Program-made: the position numbers and the translations under genes
Assembly (NCBI RefSeq): GCF_000178855.1
Contig: NZ_ADVG01000003.1
Span: 62,001-126,000, forward strand
Length of the DNA stretch: 64,000 bases
Source: Ktedonobacter racemifer DSM 44963
GTDB lineage: Bacteria; Chloroflexota; Ktedonobacteria; Ktedonobacterales; Ktedonobacteraceae
Direction of reading: 5' to 3'
Notes under the pieces: model-generated
The model's database searches: none
What the model was told of the DNA's origin: nothing
Seen by the model: only the letters and a program-made list of their open reading frames with translations
Shown here: in pieces, positions 18,183-26,738 of the stretch
Layout of the letters: every line of letters begins with the position of its first letter
How positions within the stretch are numbered: position 1 is the stretch's first letter

Positions 18183-18721
18183 TGCTGACTCTCCTTTGCA
18201 AACCACTGTTGGACAAGCTGATATAAAGCGCCGAGATCCTCGCCCTCAATGGGGGGAATGATATGCTGGCTGCCCACATAGAGACTGTAGAGGACTCTGG
18301 CAAGAGACTTTGCGTACAGATGATCGGCCCTGGTGGCAAAGACCACCGCTTCCAGATACGCCAGCCGCTGCTGATCGATGCGCTGCTGGTGAACGCGCAC
18401 CTGTTCATCTTGTAAGGCCCAGGCGCGCAGAGCCACATCGAGCCGAGGAGGATGTAAGCTCGCTCGTATCACCCGTGCCAGCTTTTCTGGTGGTGAATCC
18501 TCCTGTTCTGCCCATTGGATAATGCGAAGTGTTCCCTCTTCTTCCCAAAACTCCAGCAACCGCTGCTTAAAGTCCTGGGAATTGGCGAAGTGGTGATAAA
18601 AGGACCCTTTGGTCACCCCAAGTCGACTGGTCAAGGACTCAATGGTGAGCGCTTCGGCTCCTGCCTCTTCAAGCAGGGCGAGTCCTTCCTCGAGCCATCT
18701 GCGTCTGCTGAGTTGCGCCAT
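18170..18721 (-). CDS. TetR/AcrR family regulator
   Basis: 183 residues from the ATG at 18721 (MAQLSRRRWLEEGLALL). N-terminal helix-turn-helix LTIESLTSRLGVTKGSFYHHFANSQDF, helical C-terminal ligand domain. First gene of the TetR-YciI-PPOX operon. A 26-bp palindrome (18760-18785), 39 bases upstream of the start, is the likely operator for autoregulation and for control of a divergent gene. Similar palindromic sequence recurs at 23766-23816 before the SRPBCC gene. Confidence 0.9.
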   Translation of the reverse strand: MAQLSRRRWLEEGLALLEEAGAEALTIESLTSRLGVTKGSFYHHFANSQDFKQRLLEFWEEEGTLRIIQWAEQEDSPPEKLARVIRASLHPPRLDVALRAWALQDEQVRVHQQRIDQQRLAYLEAVVFATRADHLYAKSLARVLYSLYVGSQHIIPPIEGEDLGALYQLVQQWFAKESQQCLS

Positions 18722-18759
18722 GACCGGTTCCTCCCTTTGCTCAACACGTTTCTCTTCCT

Positions 18760-18785
18760 CATACCATACCATATGGTATGGTATG
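18760..18785. promoter_or_regulatory. Palindromic operator of the TetR operon
   Basis: Perfect 26-bp palindrome CATACCATACC-ATAT-GGTATGGTATG just upstream of the tetR start. Tandem ATACC repeats in each half are typical for a site binding two TetR dimers. The ~100 bases to its right resemble the leader at 23800-23900. Confidence 0.7.
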
Positions 18786-18956
18786 TTTGCAAGGGATGAA
18801 CGCTCTTTCCCTCCCTGCTTCGTTGCTCTCCATGGATTCTCCGTCGCTTGCTTACAGCTTCCTTCCCTGGATCAGCTTGTTGTACCATCCATGGGGGATG
18901 GAGGATCACCGATAATGTCTTTGGACTGGACCCGAGAAACCACTCCAGTAGAGATA

Positions 18957-19821
18957 TCACTCAAGGAGACCCTGAGCACACAAAAGCTCAAACTCGCCAG
19001 GCGGCCGATATCCCAGGCTGGAATGAAGCCGCCGCTGGTTGTAGACTACCTGCAAGAAGTACCCGATATTGTCTGAGGCTTCTTCCAGGGTTTGGTAATC
19101 ATTCACGTAGACTTCCTCAGTTTTAAGGGTCTTCATGAAGCTCTCGGCCTGAGCATTCTGATACGGATTCCCCGTGGCAGCCATGCTCACGCAGGCTCCG
19201 ACCTCGAAGAGACGATGCACATAGGCTGTGTTGCCCTGGTCGCAATGATGGATCAGTCCGGGGCGCACCTCGCGAGACTGGATAGCCATCTCTAAGGCCG
19301 CCAGGGTCAACGAGTGATCCAGCCCCCGTCGCAGGCTCCAGCCGATGCACTTGCGCGAATAGGCGTCGAGAATGCAAGCCAGGTAGACGAACTCTTTGGG
19401 CAAACGGATGTATGTCAGATCCGCCACCCAACACCGATCGGGAGCATCAAACTGGCGATTGGCGACAAGGTTGGGAGAGCGGCGGTACTGATGCCACGAA
19501 TTGGTCGTTCGCCCCGTTCGTCGTTTGCTTCGGCAGAGCCAGGAGTGCTCGCGCATGATGCGCCGCACCCGTTTGTGGTTGATCCTGGTGCCTGCCCGCT
19601 GCAACGCGCCGATAGCCGTAGCCGGGAAACGCGAGAATGACCTGTTCCATCGCCTGGCGGACCCTGGCTTCTTGCTCGCCACGTCTGGCTTGCTGCTGTT
19701 GATGCTCATAGTACCAGCGCCGATTGACGCCAAGCCACTCACCAGTTGTCGGACAATGTGCAGTTTGATTTCTGGACTGAAAACTTGCTGAGTCATGATG
19801 TTGCTCCTTTTTGCTCACCAC
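18957..19821 (-). pseudogene. IS3-family transposase (OrfB), frameshifted
   Basis: The N-terminal segment (HQQQQARRGEQEARVRQAME, FPGYGYRRVAA) is in one frame from 19821, and the remainder in another from ~19620 to 18957: RINHKRVRRIMREHSWLC, then the rve core with WVADLTYI (Asp), LIHHCDQGNTAY (Asp) and NAQAESFMKTLK (Glu). At least one frame change near 19600-19650 breaks it, and OrfA is not evident. It lies downstream of the TetR operator region and may have removed the gene once divergent from tetR. Confidence 0.8.
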
Positions 19822-20055
19822 TTCTCAGGGGACTCTTCTGTGAAATCTGAGCTGGAGCGATTCTTTAGGGGCAGTCCAGGCTCCATTGGTGCTGATATGT
19901 TGGTTTGCATACATATATCCGCACCAATAAAGCCTGATATTTTCAAATCTCTCCCATTTTCACCAGTTCGTGTGGCTCTACCTCGTCTTATGACCAGGGT
20001 GGGTTTGTATTTTGCGAGAGCATGGAGCTATCGTCCTTGGTCTGCCAAGAAAGAT

Positions 20056-21519
20056 TTAGCTTTGTCCTTGAATTGCATTGAGCATGACCTGGAACTTTAA
20101 GCATGTTTCTTGATATTCACTTTCTGGCTGCGAGTTGGCCACAATACCACAGCCAGCAAAGAGCGTTGCGGTTTGTTTCTGCACGAGTCCAGAACGTAGC
20201 GCTACCACAAATTCTCCATCTCCATTCAGATCAATCCAGCCAAGAGGCCCAGCATACCAACCGCGGTCCATCTGCTCGTAAGTGCGAATGTAGGTTCGTG
20301 CTCCATCAGAGGGTAATCCCCCAACGGCAGGGGTTGGATGTAACGCAGATACCGCATCCAGCAAGCTATAGCCCTGACGTAATTGGCCCCAGATAGGCGT
20401 TTGCAGATGTTGAATTGTGGGCAGGCGGAGCAATTGAGGCAGAACTGGTCGATGAAGTGTGTTGCACAAAGGACCTAATTGTTGCATGATGGTATCAGTC
20501 ACTATTGCATGCTCTTCTCGGTCTTTCCTACTGGTTAGCAGCGCCTGACCAATACAAGCATCGGTCTCGACGGTTTGACCGCGCAGCGCAGAACCGGCCA
20601 GTGACATCGTCCGTATCTTTCCTGCCTGTGCTGCTACGAGCTGTTCTGGTGTTGCGCCTACAAACGCCGTCTCCTGGAATTGCATTGCGAAAATATAGGA
20701 AAGTGGTGCTTGCTGGTGAAGGCGATAGACCAGAGAGGGAATATCAAAAGAGGACTGCGAGCGTGCATTGACTCTCATACTGCGTGCCAACACCACTTTC
20801 GACATGGTGCCTTGTCGAATTGCCCGTACTGCGTCGCTTACCAGTTGTTTCCAGGGCTCTTCCTGAGAGGTATCAACGTCCCTCGAGACCATGCCAGAGC
20901 GAAACAGAGCGTCTTGAGCCAAGGATGCACTTATCTGAAAAATGCGGTCAAGCACCAAGTGAATGGCGCTCTCGCAAGTGAGAACAGTATCTTCGGGGGT
21001 AATGGAATGATTGATTGTCAGGGAACAGCCGCCTTGTGTTGAACGAAATACTACCTGGGGCAAAATCAAAGCACCATCAGGAAAATGGCGCCAGGCAGAG
21101 GATGTATGGCGCGCTTGCGGATCAAAGCGAAATCCCCCCAAGAAGGTAGGTAAGACGTCCGTTACCTGTTCATCTCCAAGAGCCACTACCTGCTCGCGGG
21201 CTGCCTCCCATTTTTGCTTCAAGATCCTATGCACATCGGCACCTTGCGCTTCCAGAACGAGGGAAGTACCTGCTCCTATGAGGCACTCCTGCCCATGCAA
21301 CCAGAAGAAACGATGCGAGAGCTCAAGGTGCTGTAACACCGCGAAGAGATGAAATGGTGCAAACTGGTCAAGAGGAAAAGATAGGCTCGCAATAATGGGA
21401 TGTTGGTGACGTTGCGCCCAGGCAATGGCACGAGCAAGCAGTGACTGAAGCTTTGCTTCTACCTCACTCTGGCGTATACCTATCGGGGCAGAACAAGAAT
21501 GCTGAAAAGAAAGTGGCAT
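20056..21519 (-). CDS. menF: Isochorismate synthase
   Basis: 487 residues from ATG 21519, which has AAGGAGGG upstream; an extension to 21576 lacks family sequence. It converts chorismate to isochorismate for menaquinone or a catechol siderophore. Chorismate-binding signatures: MSKVVLARSMRV with the general base lysine, FVGATPEQLVA, the AGSALRG motif, LHPTPAVGG, WYAGPLGWIDLNGDGEF and AGCGIVANSQPESEYQET. No menD or siderophore genes adjoin it; upstream lies a DinB remnant, downstream IS3. The name menF is chosen because a MenG/UbiE-like gene is nearby; entC/dhbC function is possible. Confidence 0.88.
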   Translation of the reverse strand: MPLSFQHSCSAPIGIRQSEVEAKLQSLLARAIAWAQRHQHPIIASLSFPLDQFAPFHLFAVLQHLELSHRFFWLHGQECLIGAGTSLVLEAQGADVHRILKQKWEAAREQVVALGDEQVTDVLPTFLGGFRFDPQARHTSSAWRHFPDGALILPQVVFRSTQGGCSLTINHSITPEDTVLTCESAIHLVLDRIFQISASLAQDALFRSGMVSRDVDTSQEEPWKQLVSDAVRAIRQGTMSKVVLARSMRVNARSQSSFDIPSLVYRLHQQAPLSYIFAMQFQETAFVGATPEQLVAAQAGKIRTMSLAGSALRGQTVETDACIGQALLTSRKDREEHAIVTDTIMQQLGPLCNTLHRPVLPQLLRLPTIQHLQTPIWGQLRQGYSLLDAVSALHPTPAVGGLPSDGARTYIRTYEQMDRGWYAGPLGWIDLNGDGEFVVALRSGLVQKQTATLFAGCGIVANSQPESEYQETCLKFQVMLNAIQGQS

Positions 21520-21629
21520 GGTAGGCTCCCTCCTTACGAATCTTGGACTGATTGAATAGAAAAGTGGTTGCGACAAAAGACATTTAGTGGATCATATCGT
21601 TGTTTACGCGCCACCAACCCTGCGTATTT

Positions 21630-21788
21630 TCAGGGCCACAGGATGCAGGCGCGCATACTGGCGAGAATGTGGTTGATAATTGCTGCTGAGCTATTGGCCT
21701 GAGTCTGAGCAGGGCGCCAGTGCAGTTGCTGTTCTGTCAGCCCATCCACGGTGTAGTGCATGTGCTCAAGCAGCCAGCAAAGTTCTCA
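21630..21788 (-). pseudogene. DinB-like (DUF664) protein remnant
   Basis: A ~48-codon fragment reads LLEHMHYTVDGLTEQQLHWRP and ANSSAAIINHILASMRACI before its stop at 21630, matching the N-terminal helix and the metal-ligand histidine region of DinB-family four-helix proteins. There is no start codon and no C-terminal half. It is cut on its upstream side by a MITE at 21799. Confidence 0.55.
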
Positions 21789-21827
21789 TTCATGCAAGGG
21801 GTATTTTCAACTTAAAAAAATTTGTTA

Positions 21828-23621
21828 CTTACCGTTCGCTTAAATTTTAGGTCGATATTACGAATCATCAGCTAACCCAAGGTAGACAGCAGGAGAGAAG
21901 CCAAAAAGAGCCAAAATTCGCTGCTGAAGAGGAGAAAGAGGTGTGACATGCCGCTGTGCGAAACTAGGAGCAGAAACGACCGTCAAGGTCACTTCGCGAA
22001 AAGCTTCCAGCAAGCGTTCAGCGGTGGGTTGAGCCGTCCTCCGTTTAGGGTTGCCAGCAAAGAGGCCAGCCAGTTCCTCTTTCTGCTCACCCAGGCGTTG
22101 GCGCACCACACCTTCCAGCAAGGTCAGAACGCGCAAGGCCAGGGTAAGCAAGCGGACCAGTCCGACGCGGTGATCATCGCGTTGCACATACAACGGAGCC
22201 AGGGACAACGGACGGCCCTTGAGACGAGCGAAGTTGCGTTCTACCAGATATTCATCGCGATAGGCTTCGACGGCCTGTTCCAGCGTCAGGTCTTCTGCCA
22301 GATGATTGGTGGCATAGACCCGCCAGCCAAGCTCGCTCATGGCCTTGGCAATGGCCATCTCGTCTCGCATACACGTCAGTGTGAAGGTGCAATCGCGACG
22401 TACGCCCGACAAACGCCCGCGATAGGCACGTACTGGACGCTCCTGGACGTGTTCCTGGATCTGTACCTGCAGCAAGCCCTCTACCCGAAACCGCTTGAGG
22501 ACCGCTTTGATGGCCTCATCCACCTCGTTGCATGTCGTCAGGCGGGGTTTGCCTTGGCGACGTGCGGTCAGTTCCTCAAGCTCCTGCTGGGCTTTCTGCA
22601 CACGCTCTTGCAAGCTGGCTTGAGCTGCGCGGGTGGCTGCCATCGATTGGATCAACAAACGGCGCTCCTGCCAGCTCTGCGTCTCTCCATCTCCCTGAGC
22701 CGTTACGAGGTGGATGGTTTCGTATCCTTGAGCAATGCACGTGTTGGTTCCCTGTTCGTCCACTCGGCAGACCGACAGCAAACGGGCTCCTTGCGTACGC
22801 TTCGTGTCCACTTCCTGACCCACCTGCTTTGGGGGGGCTTGCAGAGCCGAAAGAGGACACAAGTAAAAATCTCCCTGCGCGGCAATGCTCGCACGCGTCT
22901 GCAACGCGGCCATTTTGCAATCCCCGACGTACAGCAATCCTTTCTGCTGCAGCCCGTCACGCACGCGGGCAATGATGGGCAGGTACACCGGATCATCGGC
23001 ATGCTCCCCCGAGAGCACTTCGGTCGCCAGCGGTATTCCCAACGGGTCCAGGCTGGCAAGCACGAGCTTGAGTTGAGGCAGATCAGGACGATGATCTTTG
23101 CTGTGCCCCAGTTGCAACAGCCCCTGCTCGTTGACCTCGGCATAACTGCTGGCTGTGGTGGTGTTGATCCGTACACAGGTCGCGGGCAAATCGTAGACGC
23201 GCACCAGTTGTTCCATCAGTTCTTGCTCACATGCCTGCCAGTGGACATCATCGGAGAGCAAGCGCAGCACATCCGCCAACCGATCATCCGTCACATCCTG
23301 CGGACACAGCGTGCTCATTCCGCATCCACGCAAGGTGGAGAGCCGTCGGGTTGCCCACTCTTGCACGCGATTCATCCGATGATCGGCCTGCGAAAGAATA
23401 TGGGCCAGCCACACCACACTCAGTTCACCCACACTCAGTCCTTTTCTCTGACCGTGGGTCGGGATGTGTTTGTCCAGCAATTCTGCCAGGTGCATACGTT
23501 GCATGTGGGTCAGCAACAACGGAAGATCATCCATTCTTTCAGTTTCAATGCTCAAGGCTTCTTTCATGCCACGAGCTTATCAGAATCTTGTTATTGCGTC
23601 CAGATTTAAGCGAACGGTAAG
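21828..23621. mobile_element. IS1634-family insertion sequence, complete
   Basis: 1794 bp with inverted ends CTTACCGTTCGCTTAAAT (21828-21845 and 23604-23621) and an exact 6-bp target duplication TTGTTA (21822-21827 and 23622-23627). The transposase inside is uninterrupted, so this is a recent and probably active insertion. Confidence 0.9.
21858..23567 (-). CDS. IS1634-family transposase
   Basis: 569 residues, full length. The N-terminal region has LAELLDKHIPTHGQRKGLSVGEL and ILSQADHRMNRVQEW; the DDE core includes CVRINTTTASSY, LYVGDCKMAALQTRASI (Asp), and the C-terminal YRDEYLVERNFARLKGRPL with the catalytic Glu. It lies 30-54 bases inside both element ends. A 553-codon open frame on the opposite strand is a shadow of the high-GC third positions. 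Confidence 0.92.
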   Translation of the reverse strand: MKEALSIETERMDDLPLLLTHMQRMHLAELLDKHIPTHGQRKGLSVGELSVVWLAHILSQADHRMNRVQEWATRRLSTLRGCGMSTLCPQDVTDDRLADVLRLLSDDVHWQACEQELMEQLVRVYDLPATCVRINTTTASSYAEVNEQGLLQLGHSKDHRPDLPQLKLVLASLDPLGIPLATEVLSGEHADDPVYLPIIARVRDGLQQKGLLYVGDCKMAALQTRASIAAQGDFYLCPLSALQAPPKQVGQEVDTKRTQGARLLSVCRVDEQGTNTCIAQGYETIHLVTAQGDGETQSWQERRLLIQSMAATRAAQASLQERVQKAQQELEELTARRQGKPRLTTCNEVDEAIKAVLKRFRVEGLLQVQIQEHVQERPVRAYRGRLSGVRRDCTFTLTCMRDEMAIAKAMSELGWRVYATNHLAEDLTLEQAVEAYRDEYLVERNFARLKGRPLSLAPLYVQRDDHRVGLVRLLTLALRVLTLLEGVVRQRLGEQKEELAGLFAGNPKRRTAQPTAERLLEAFREVTLTVVSAPSFAQRHVTPLSPLQQRILALFGFSPAVYLGLADDS

Positions 23622-23765
23622 TTGTTAATGAGTTTTCACCACATCGATGCCACATTCTCCAAGATTCTCTAGAAAACACGGTCAGAAAAAGGGCGCCATC
23701 CCCACTTTGGGGTCTGTTTCTTTTGTTTAATCTCTACAATTTTGCTTAAGTTGACAATACCCATT

Positions 23766-23816
23766 TCTCTTCCTTGCAAGGATACCATATGGTATGGTAT
23801 CCTTGCAAGGAAGAGA
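23766..23816. promoter_or_regulatory. Long palindrome related to the TetR operator
   Basis: 21-bp perfect arms (23766-23786 and 23796-23816) around ATATGGTAT. The centre, GATACCATATGGTATGGTATC, matches the core of the TetR operator at 18760-18785, and downstream sequence to ~23900 also resembles the DNA right of that operator. It is ~270 bases upstream of the SRPBCC start. Confidence 0.6.
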
Positions 23817-24041
23817 ATAGCCTTTTTCTCCTGGCTTCTTCTCTGTTGCCTGCTTACAAGTTTCTCCCTGGATCTGCTCGTTGCGCAATCCGTCGTAGAA
23901 GGGAAGCTCTCTGTCACGCACGCATAAGCACATGGGTTGATTCTAGTGAGAATCTTTCGGCACCTTGGTGCCATTAACTGACCTGAAGCCTGATAGCGTT
24001 TTGAAGTTATTATCCTGCTCCAACGCATGGATCTCTCTTGA

Positions 24042-24062
24042 GGCAGAGATAATATCTCTGCC
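24042..24062. promoter_or_regulatory. Palindrome in the SRPBCC leader
   Basis: GGCAGAGAT-AAT-ATCTCTGCC, perfect 9-bp arms, ending 20 bases before the ATG at 24083 and just before the GGAAAGGA ribosome-binding site. Candidate operator or translation-blocking hairpin. Confidence 0.5.
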
Positions 24063-24082
24063 AAGCGGAAAGGAATCAGAGC

Positions 24083-24628
24083 ATGAAAGGAACCGCTCAA
24101 TCATTCTGGACAACCTGGGGCACGACGCCCGCTGAACGCGCTCTGTCTTTTCCTTGTGATCGCTATCTGCCAGATGCTGATGGCGTCTACTTTCGAGCGG
24201 TCGAGGTCCGTGTTCCTGCCTTCCAGCTGTTTCGCTGGCTCTGCCAGCTTCGTGTCGCTCCCTATAGCTACGATTGGATTGATAATCTCGGACACCGCAG
24301 CCCCCGCCAGCTCACCGCAGGCCTGGAAAACCTGGAGTTCGGTCAGCACTTCGGGATCTGGCAACTTGTCGATTTCGAGAACGATCGGCATCTGACGGGA
24401 CTTGCTACCTCCCCACAAGTGCAATCTTTGTATGGCGAAAGTGCAGTGAGTTACTTCATTGTGCCGCAAACCGATGAAACCTGCCGCCTGATCGTCAAGT
24501 TGCGCATTCTCTATCCGAAGAAGGCATGGGGCTGCTTTCTACGTCTCTTCTTGCCTGTAGGAGATCTCATCATGATGCGCAAGCAATTGTTCAACCTGAA
24601 ATACCTGGCCGAATCTTCTTGCTTCTAG
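24083..24628 (+). CDS. SRPBCC-fold protein of unknown function
   Basis: 181 residues with GGAAAGGA upstream. The sequence pattern (YFRAVEVRVPAFQLFRWLCQLRVAPYSYDWIDNLG, SPRQLTAGLENLEFGQ, FENDRHLTGL, GDLIMMRKQLFNLKYLAE) fits a conserved group of helix-grip polyketide-cyclase-like proteins that bind hydrophobic ligands. Soluble, no signal peptide. It is preceded by two palindromes, one shared with the TetR regulator at 18170-18721, which suggests the regulator may control it. The GNAT cassette inserted 71 bases after its stop. Confidence 0.75.
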   Translation: MKGTAQSFWTTWGTTPAERALSFPCDRYLPDADGVYFRAVEVRVPAFQLFRWLCQLRVAPYSYDWIDNLGHRSPRQLTAGLENLEFGQHFGIWQLVDFENDRHLTGLATSPQVQSLYGESAVSYFIVPQTDETCRLIVKLRILYPKKAWGCFLRLFLPVGDLIMMRKQLFNLKYLAESSCF

Positions 24629-24698
24629 AAGAGAAAGGAAATGAATATGCTCACCCTGGTCACTATCTCACCAGAGCCGCCTATGCCTTGAAAAGTGG

Positions 24699-25836
24699 TG
24701 GTAAATTGCGTGAAGAGTGAGCACGTTTTGACTCGAAGGGTGGGATTTTGGCGCGAAGGGTGAGCAGCACAACTATTCGATACTTGAGAGCTCGCGCCAC
24801 AAGCGGTTCATGGTTCTCGAAACTTGTAAATTCACGGTATGTTGAGCAGTCTCTTTTCGAGTGTTTCACTGAAGAGATGGAGAAGAAGCGAATCATGGCA
24901 TCTATGAGAACCATTGATGGTAGTATATACTGTGCCCCTGAAGGTTTCAGAGGAATTGACACTATTTTTGTTGGAAAACCCTTAAGGAGGTTCAATGTTT
25001 ACGCTAGATGCGGTAACGCTCCGTCCATTGGAGCCCAATGACATAGAGAGTGTTTATGCCTGGTTTGCGGATATCGAAACCGGCATCTGGGGAGGATGGA
25101 CGCCAGCTCTAGAGAAACCACTTTCTCATCATGCTTTTCGACCTTTCTTCGAGCAACATATGGTCCAGACGAAAGATGATCAGGTAATGCTTGGCATCGA
25201 GTTTGAGAAGCAGCTCGTCGGTTTTCTTCAGTTGGTTATGATCGATCTGCGGATGCGTCGTGCGGCTCTGGGCATCTGTATTGGCGAAAAACATCTGAGG
25301 GGACAGGGGATTGGAAGGACGGCCCTGCGTCTTCTCCTGGACTATGGGTTCACTGTGAAGGGCTTGGAGCGCGTCTATGCCGAAGTGTTCAGTTTTAATC
25401 AACGTTCGCAGAAGCTGATGGAACATGTTGGGTTCCAGCGAGAAGGTTTGCTGCGGCAGCACGATTTCCACAATGGAGTACGCCAAGATACCTACATTTT
25501 TGGGATACTGAAGCCTGAGTTTTATCAGAAATATGAGACCATTTTCAAACAAGATCTTTCTGTGAATTAGGCTTCTATAGGGGTAATTGGGGAATTTCAT
25601 GGACGGTTTCAGGAGCATTCAAGAGGTGATTTGCGTTGTTCGAGAACAGCATCACTCACGGATGTCTCTCTGTTTCCCCTTGAAACTCCAAATGTCCAGC
25701 CGAATTTACACAAACAGCGCAACATAGCCCGCTCCAGAAGCGAGTTGATCTGCTCTCAATAGTTGTGCTGCTCACCCTTCGCGCCAAAATCCCACCCTTC
25801 GAGTCAAAACGTGCTCACTCTTCACGCAATTTACCA
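24699..25836. mobile_element. Non-autonomous IS21-type cassette carrying a GNAT gene
   Basis: Perfect inverted ends: 24700-24777 and 25758-25835 are identical over 78 bases; including the flanking T/A the unit begins TGGTAAATTGCG and ends CGCAATTTACCA. It is bracketed by AGTGG direct repeats (24694-24698 and 25837-25841). The ends contain three spaced copies of a GAAGAGTG/CGAAGGGTG motif, the kind of internal repeat found in IS21-family ends, which also finish TG...CA. No transposase is inside; the only gene is an acetyltransferase. Confidence 0.8.
24995..25570 (+). CDS. GNAT acetyltransferase (RimJ/RimL type), transposon passenger
   Basis: 191 residues with an AAGGAGG site before ATG 24995. 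Acetyl-CoA-dependent N-acetyltransferase fold: VTLRPLEPNDIESVYAW at the start, the GICIGEKHLRGQGIGRTALR pyrophosphate loop (RGQGIG), ERVYAEVFSFNQRSQKLMEHVGF and the motif-B end REGLLRQHDFHNGVRQDTYIFGIL. RimJ/L relatives modify ribosomal proteins, other proteins or antibiotics; the target is not evident. It is the sole gene in the 1.14-kb cassette, 218 bases from the left inverted end, with its own ribosome-binding site, so it is a true passenger. Confidence 0.88.
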   Translation: MFTLDAVTLRPLEPNDIESVYAWFADIETGIWGGWTPALEKPLSHHAFRPFFEQHMVQTKDDQVMLGIEFEKQLVGFLQLVMIDLRMRRAALGICIGEKHLRGQGIGRTALRLLLDYGFTVKGLERVYAEVFSFNQRSQKLMEHVGFQREGLLRQHDFHNGVRQDTYIFGILKPEFYQKYETIFKQDLSVN

Positions 25837-26738
25837 AGTGGCTCTGGCTCCTTTGGATACATGGTAATAAGGGTGTAGGCTGAGCAGGTTTTGAGATTTC
25901 ATGTGGTTCTGGCTCACTTTTGAACCGCCAGCAGTATCGTAGAGGCGAACAAAAGCAGGCTGGCGAGTCTGAGCACGAGGAAGGCTATCGAACCATAGCA
26001 TACCCCGCACCGCATTGAGCATGGCAGCCATGACGATGGGTTGGGATTGAGTTTTTGCCTCCATTGTCTCAGACGCGGGTCGCTGATCACGTGTCTCGAC
26101 CTGACCAATGTGTTTCAACTGAAAACGGTAGCCTCTACCCCCAATGGGGATGCAGACCGGGCCGCGTGCTCGCTTAGTGCTTTGTTCCTCGAAGGCGGTA
26201 AGAAAAGAGGCGATGCAAGTGGCGCCGCGTTCTGGGAGGCCGTCCCCAAATCCAGGGTTTGGCTCGGTGGTTGAGTTGCACCGTCGCCACCTACATCGCT
26301 CGCTCAATTTCACTGGCATTGGCAAAACCCTGTCCAGCGAACGCATCGCGTCGAAAGAGGTGCTCACAAGGCCCAGCCAGCCTTCCTGCAGATTGAGCCT
26401 GTACGCCCCCTTGGGAATGACCACGTGCTGGATGCGTGGATGGTCCGTCAGCCAGGTGCGGGTTTCCAGACTGTTGTGACTGGAGAGATTGTCCGCTTCA
26501 ATGTCAGCCAGCAGGGCGATGTAGCCGTTAGAATTGCGCGCAGCCGCATAACAAGTGATTTTCTTGCCAGTGTAATGCGGGAGACGAGGCCTAGAGCAGG
26601 CGCAGCTTCGCTGCAAGAAGCGTGACACGTCGCAACTGAAAAGGTCTGCGCACGAAAAAGCACAAACACACAAAATGGTGTTTTCTCTTTTAAAGATCCC
26701 ACGTTACTGACAGTATCTCAAGAACGAAAGGAAAACGT
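25837..26738. other. Degenerate stretch with transposase relics
   Basis: No intact gene. A 280-codon minus-strand frame covers most of it but only a ~75-codon block (26358-26580) resembles a known family; the rest has no recognisable motif and probably arises from fused remnants. Confidence 0.5.
26358..26580 (-). pseudogene. IS630-like transposase remnant
   Basis: Reads HYTGKKITCYAAARNSNGYI, then IEADNLSSHNS, ETRTWLTDHPRIQHVVIPKGAY and LNLQEGWLGL, following the IS630 pattern of Asp-containing strand, short spacer, then the glutamate in NLQEGW. N- and C-terminal parts are missing. A fragment only. Confidence 0.45.

Larger units (their letters stand above)
21799..23762. repeat. 164-bp MITE split by IS1634
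   Basis: Left end 21799-21815 (GGGTATTTTCAACTTAA) and right end 23746-23762 (reverse complement GGGTATTGTCAACTTAA) differ at one of 17 bases. Removing the IS (21828-23621) and one copy of its 6-bp duplication leaves ~164 bp. The left inner sequence resembles the 3' end of the IS3 remnant at 33427-33520, so the MITE appears derived from that IS. Confidence 0.6.

Noticed and set aside
19853..20055. Possible menD or other men gene downstream of isochorismate synthase
   Set aside because: Read on both strands; only a weak imperfect hairpin (19884-19928) and no coding similarity.
21948..23609. 553-codon open frame on the plus strand
   Set aside because: It lies exactly opposite the intact IS1634 transposase and has no family motif; an antisense shadow.
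25831..26673. 280-codon minus-strand frame as a complete gene
   Set aside because: Only a ~75-codon block resembles a transposase; the rest has biased composition and no motif.
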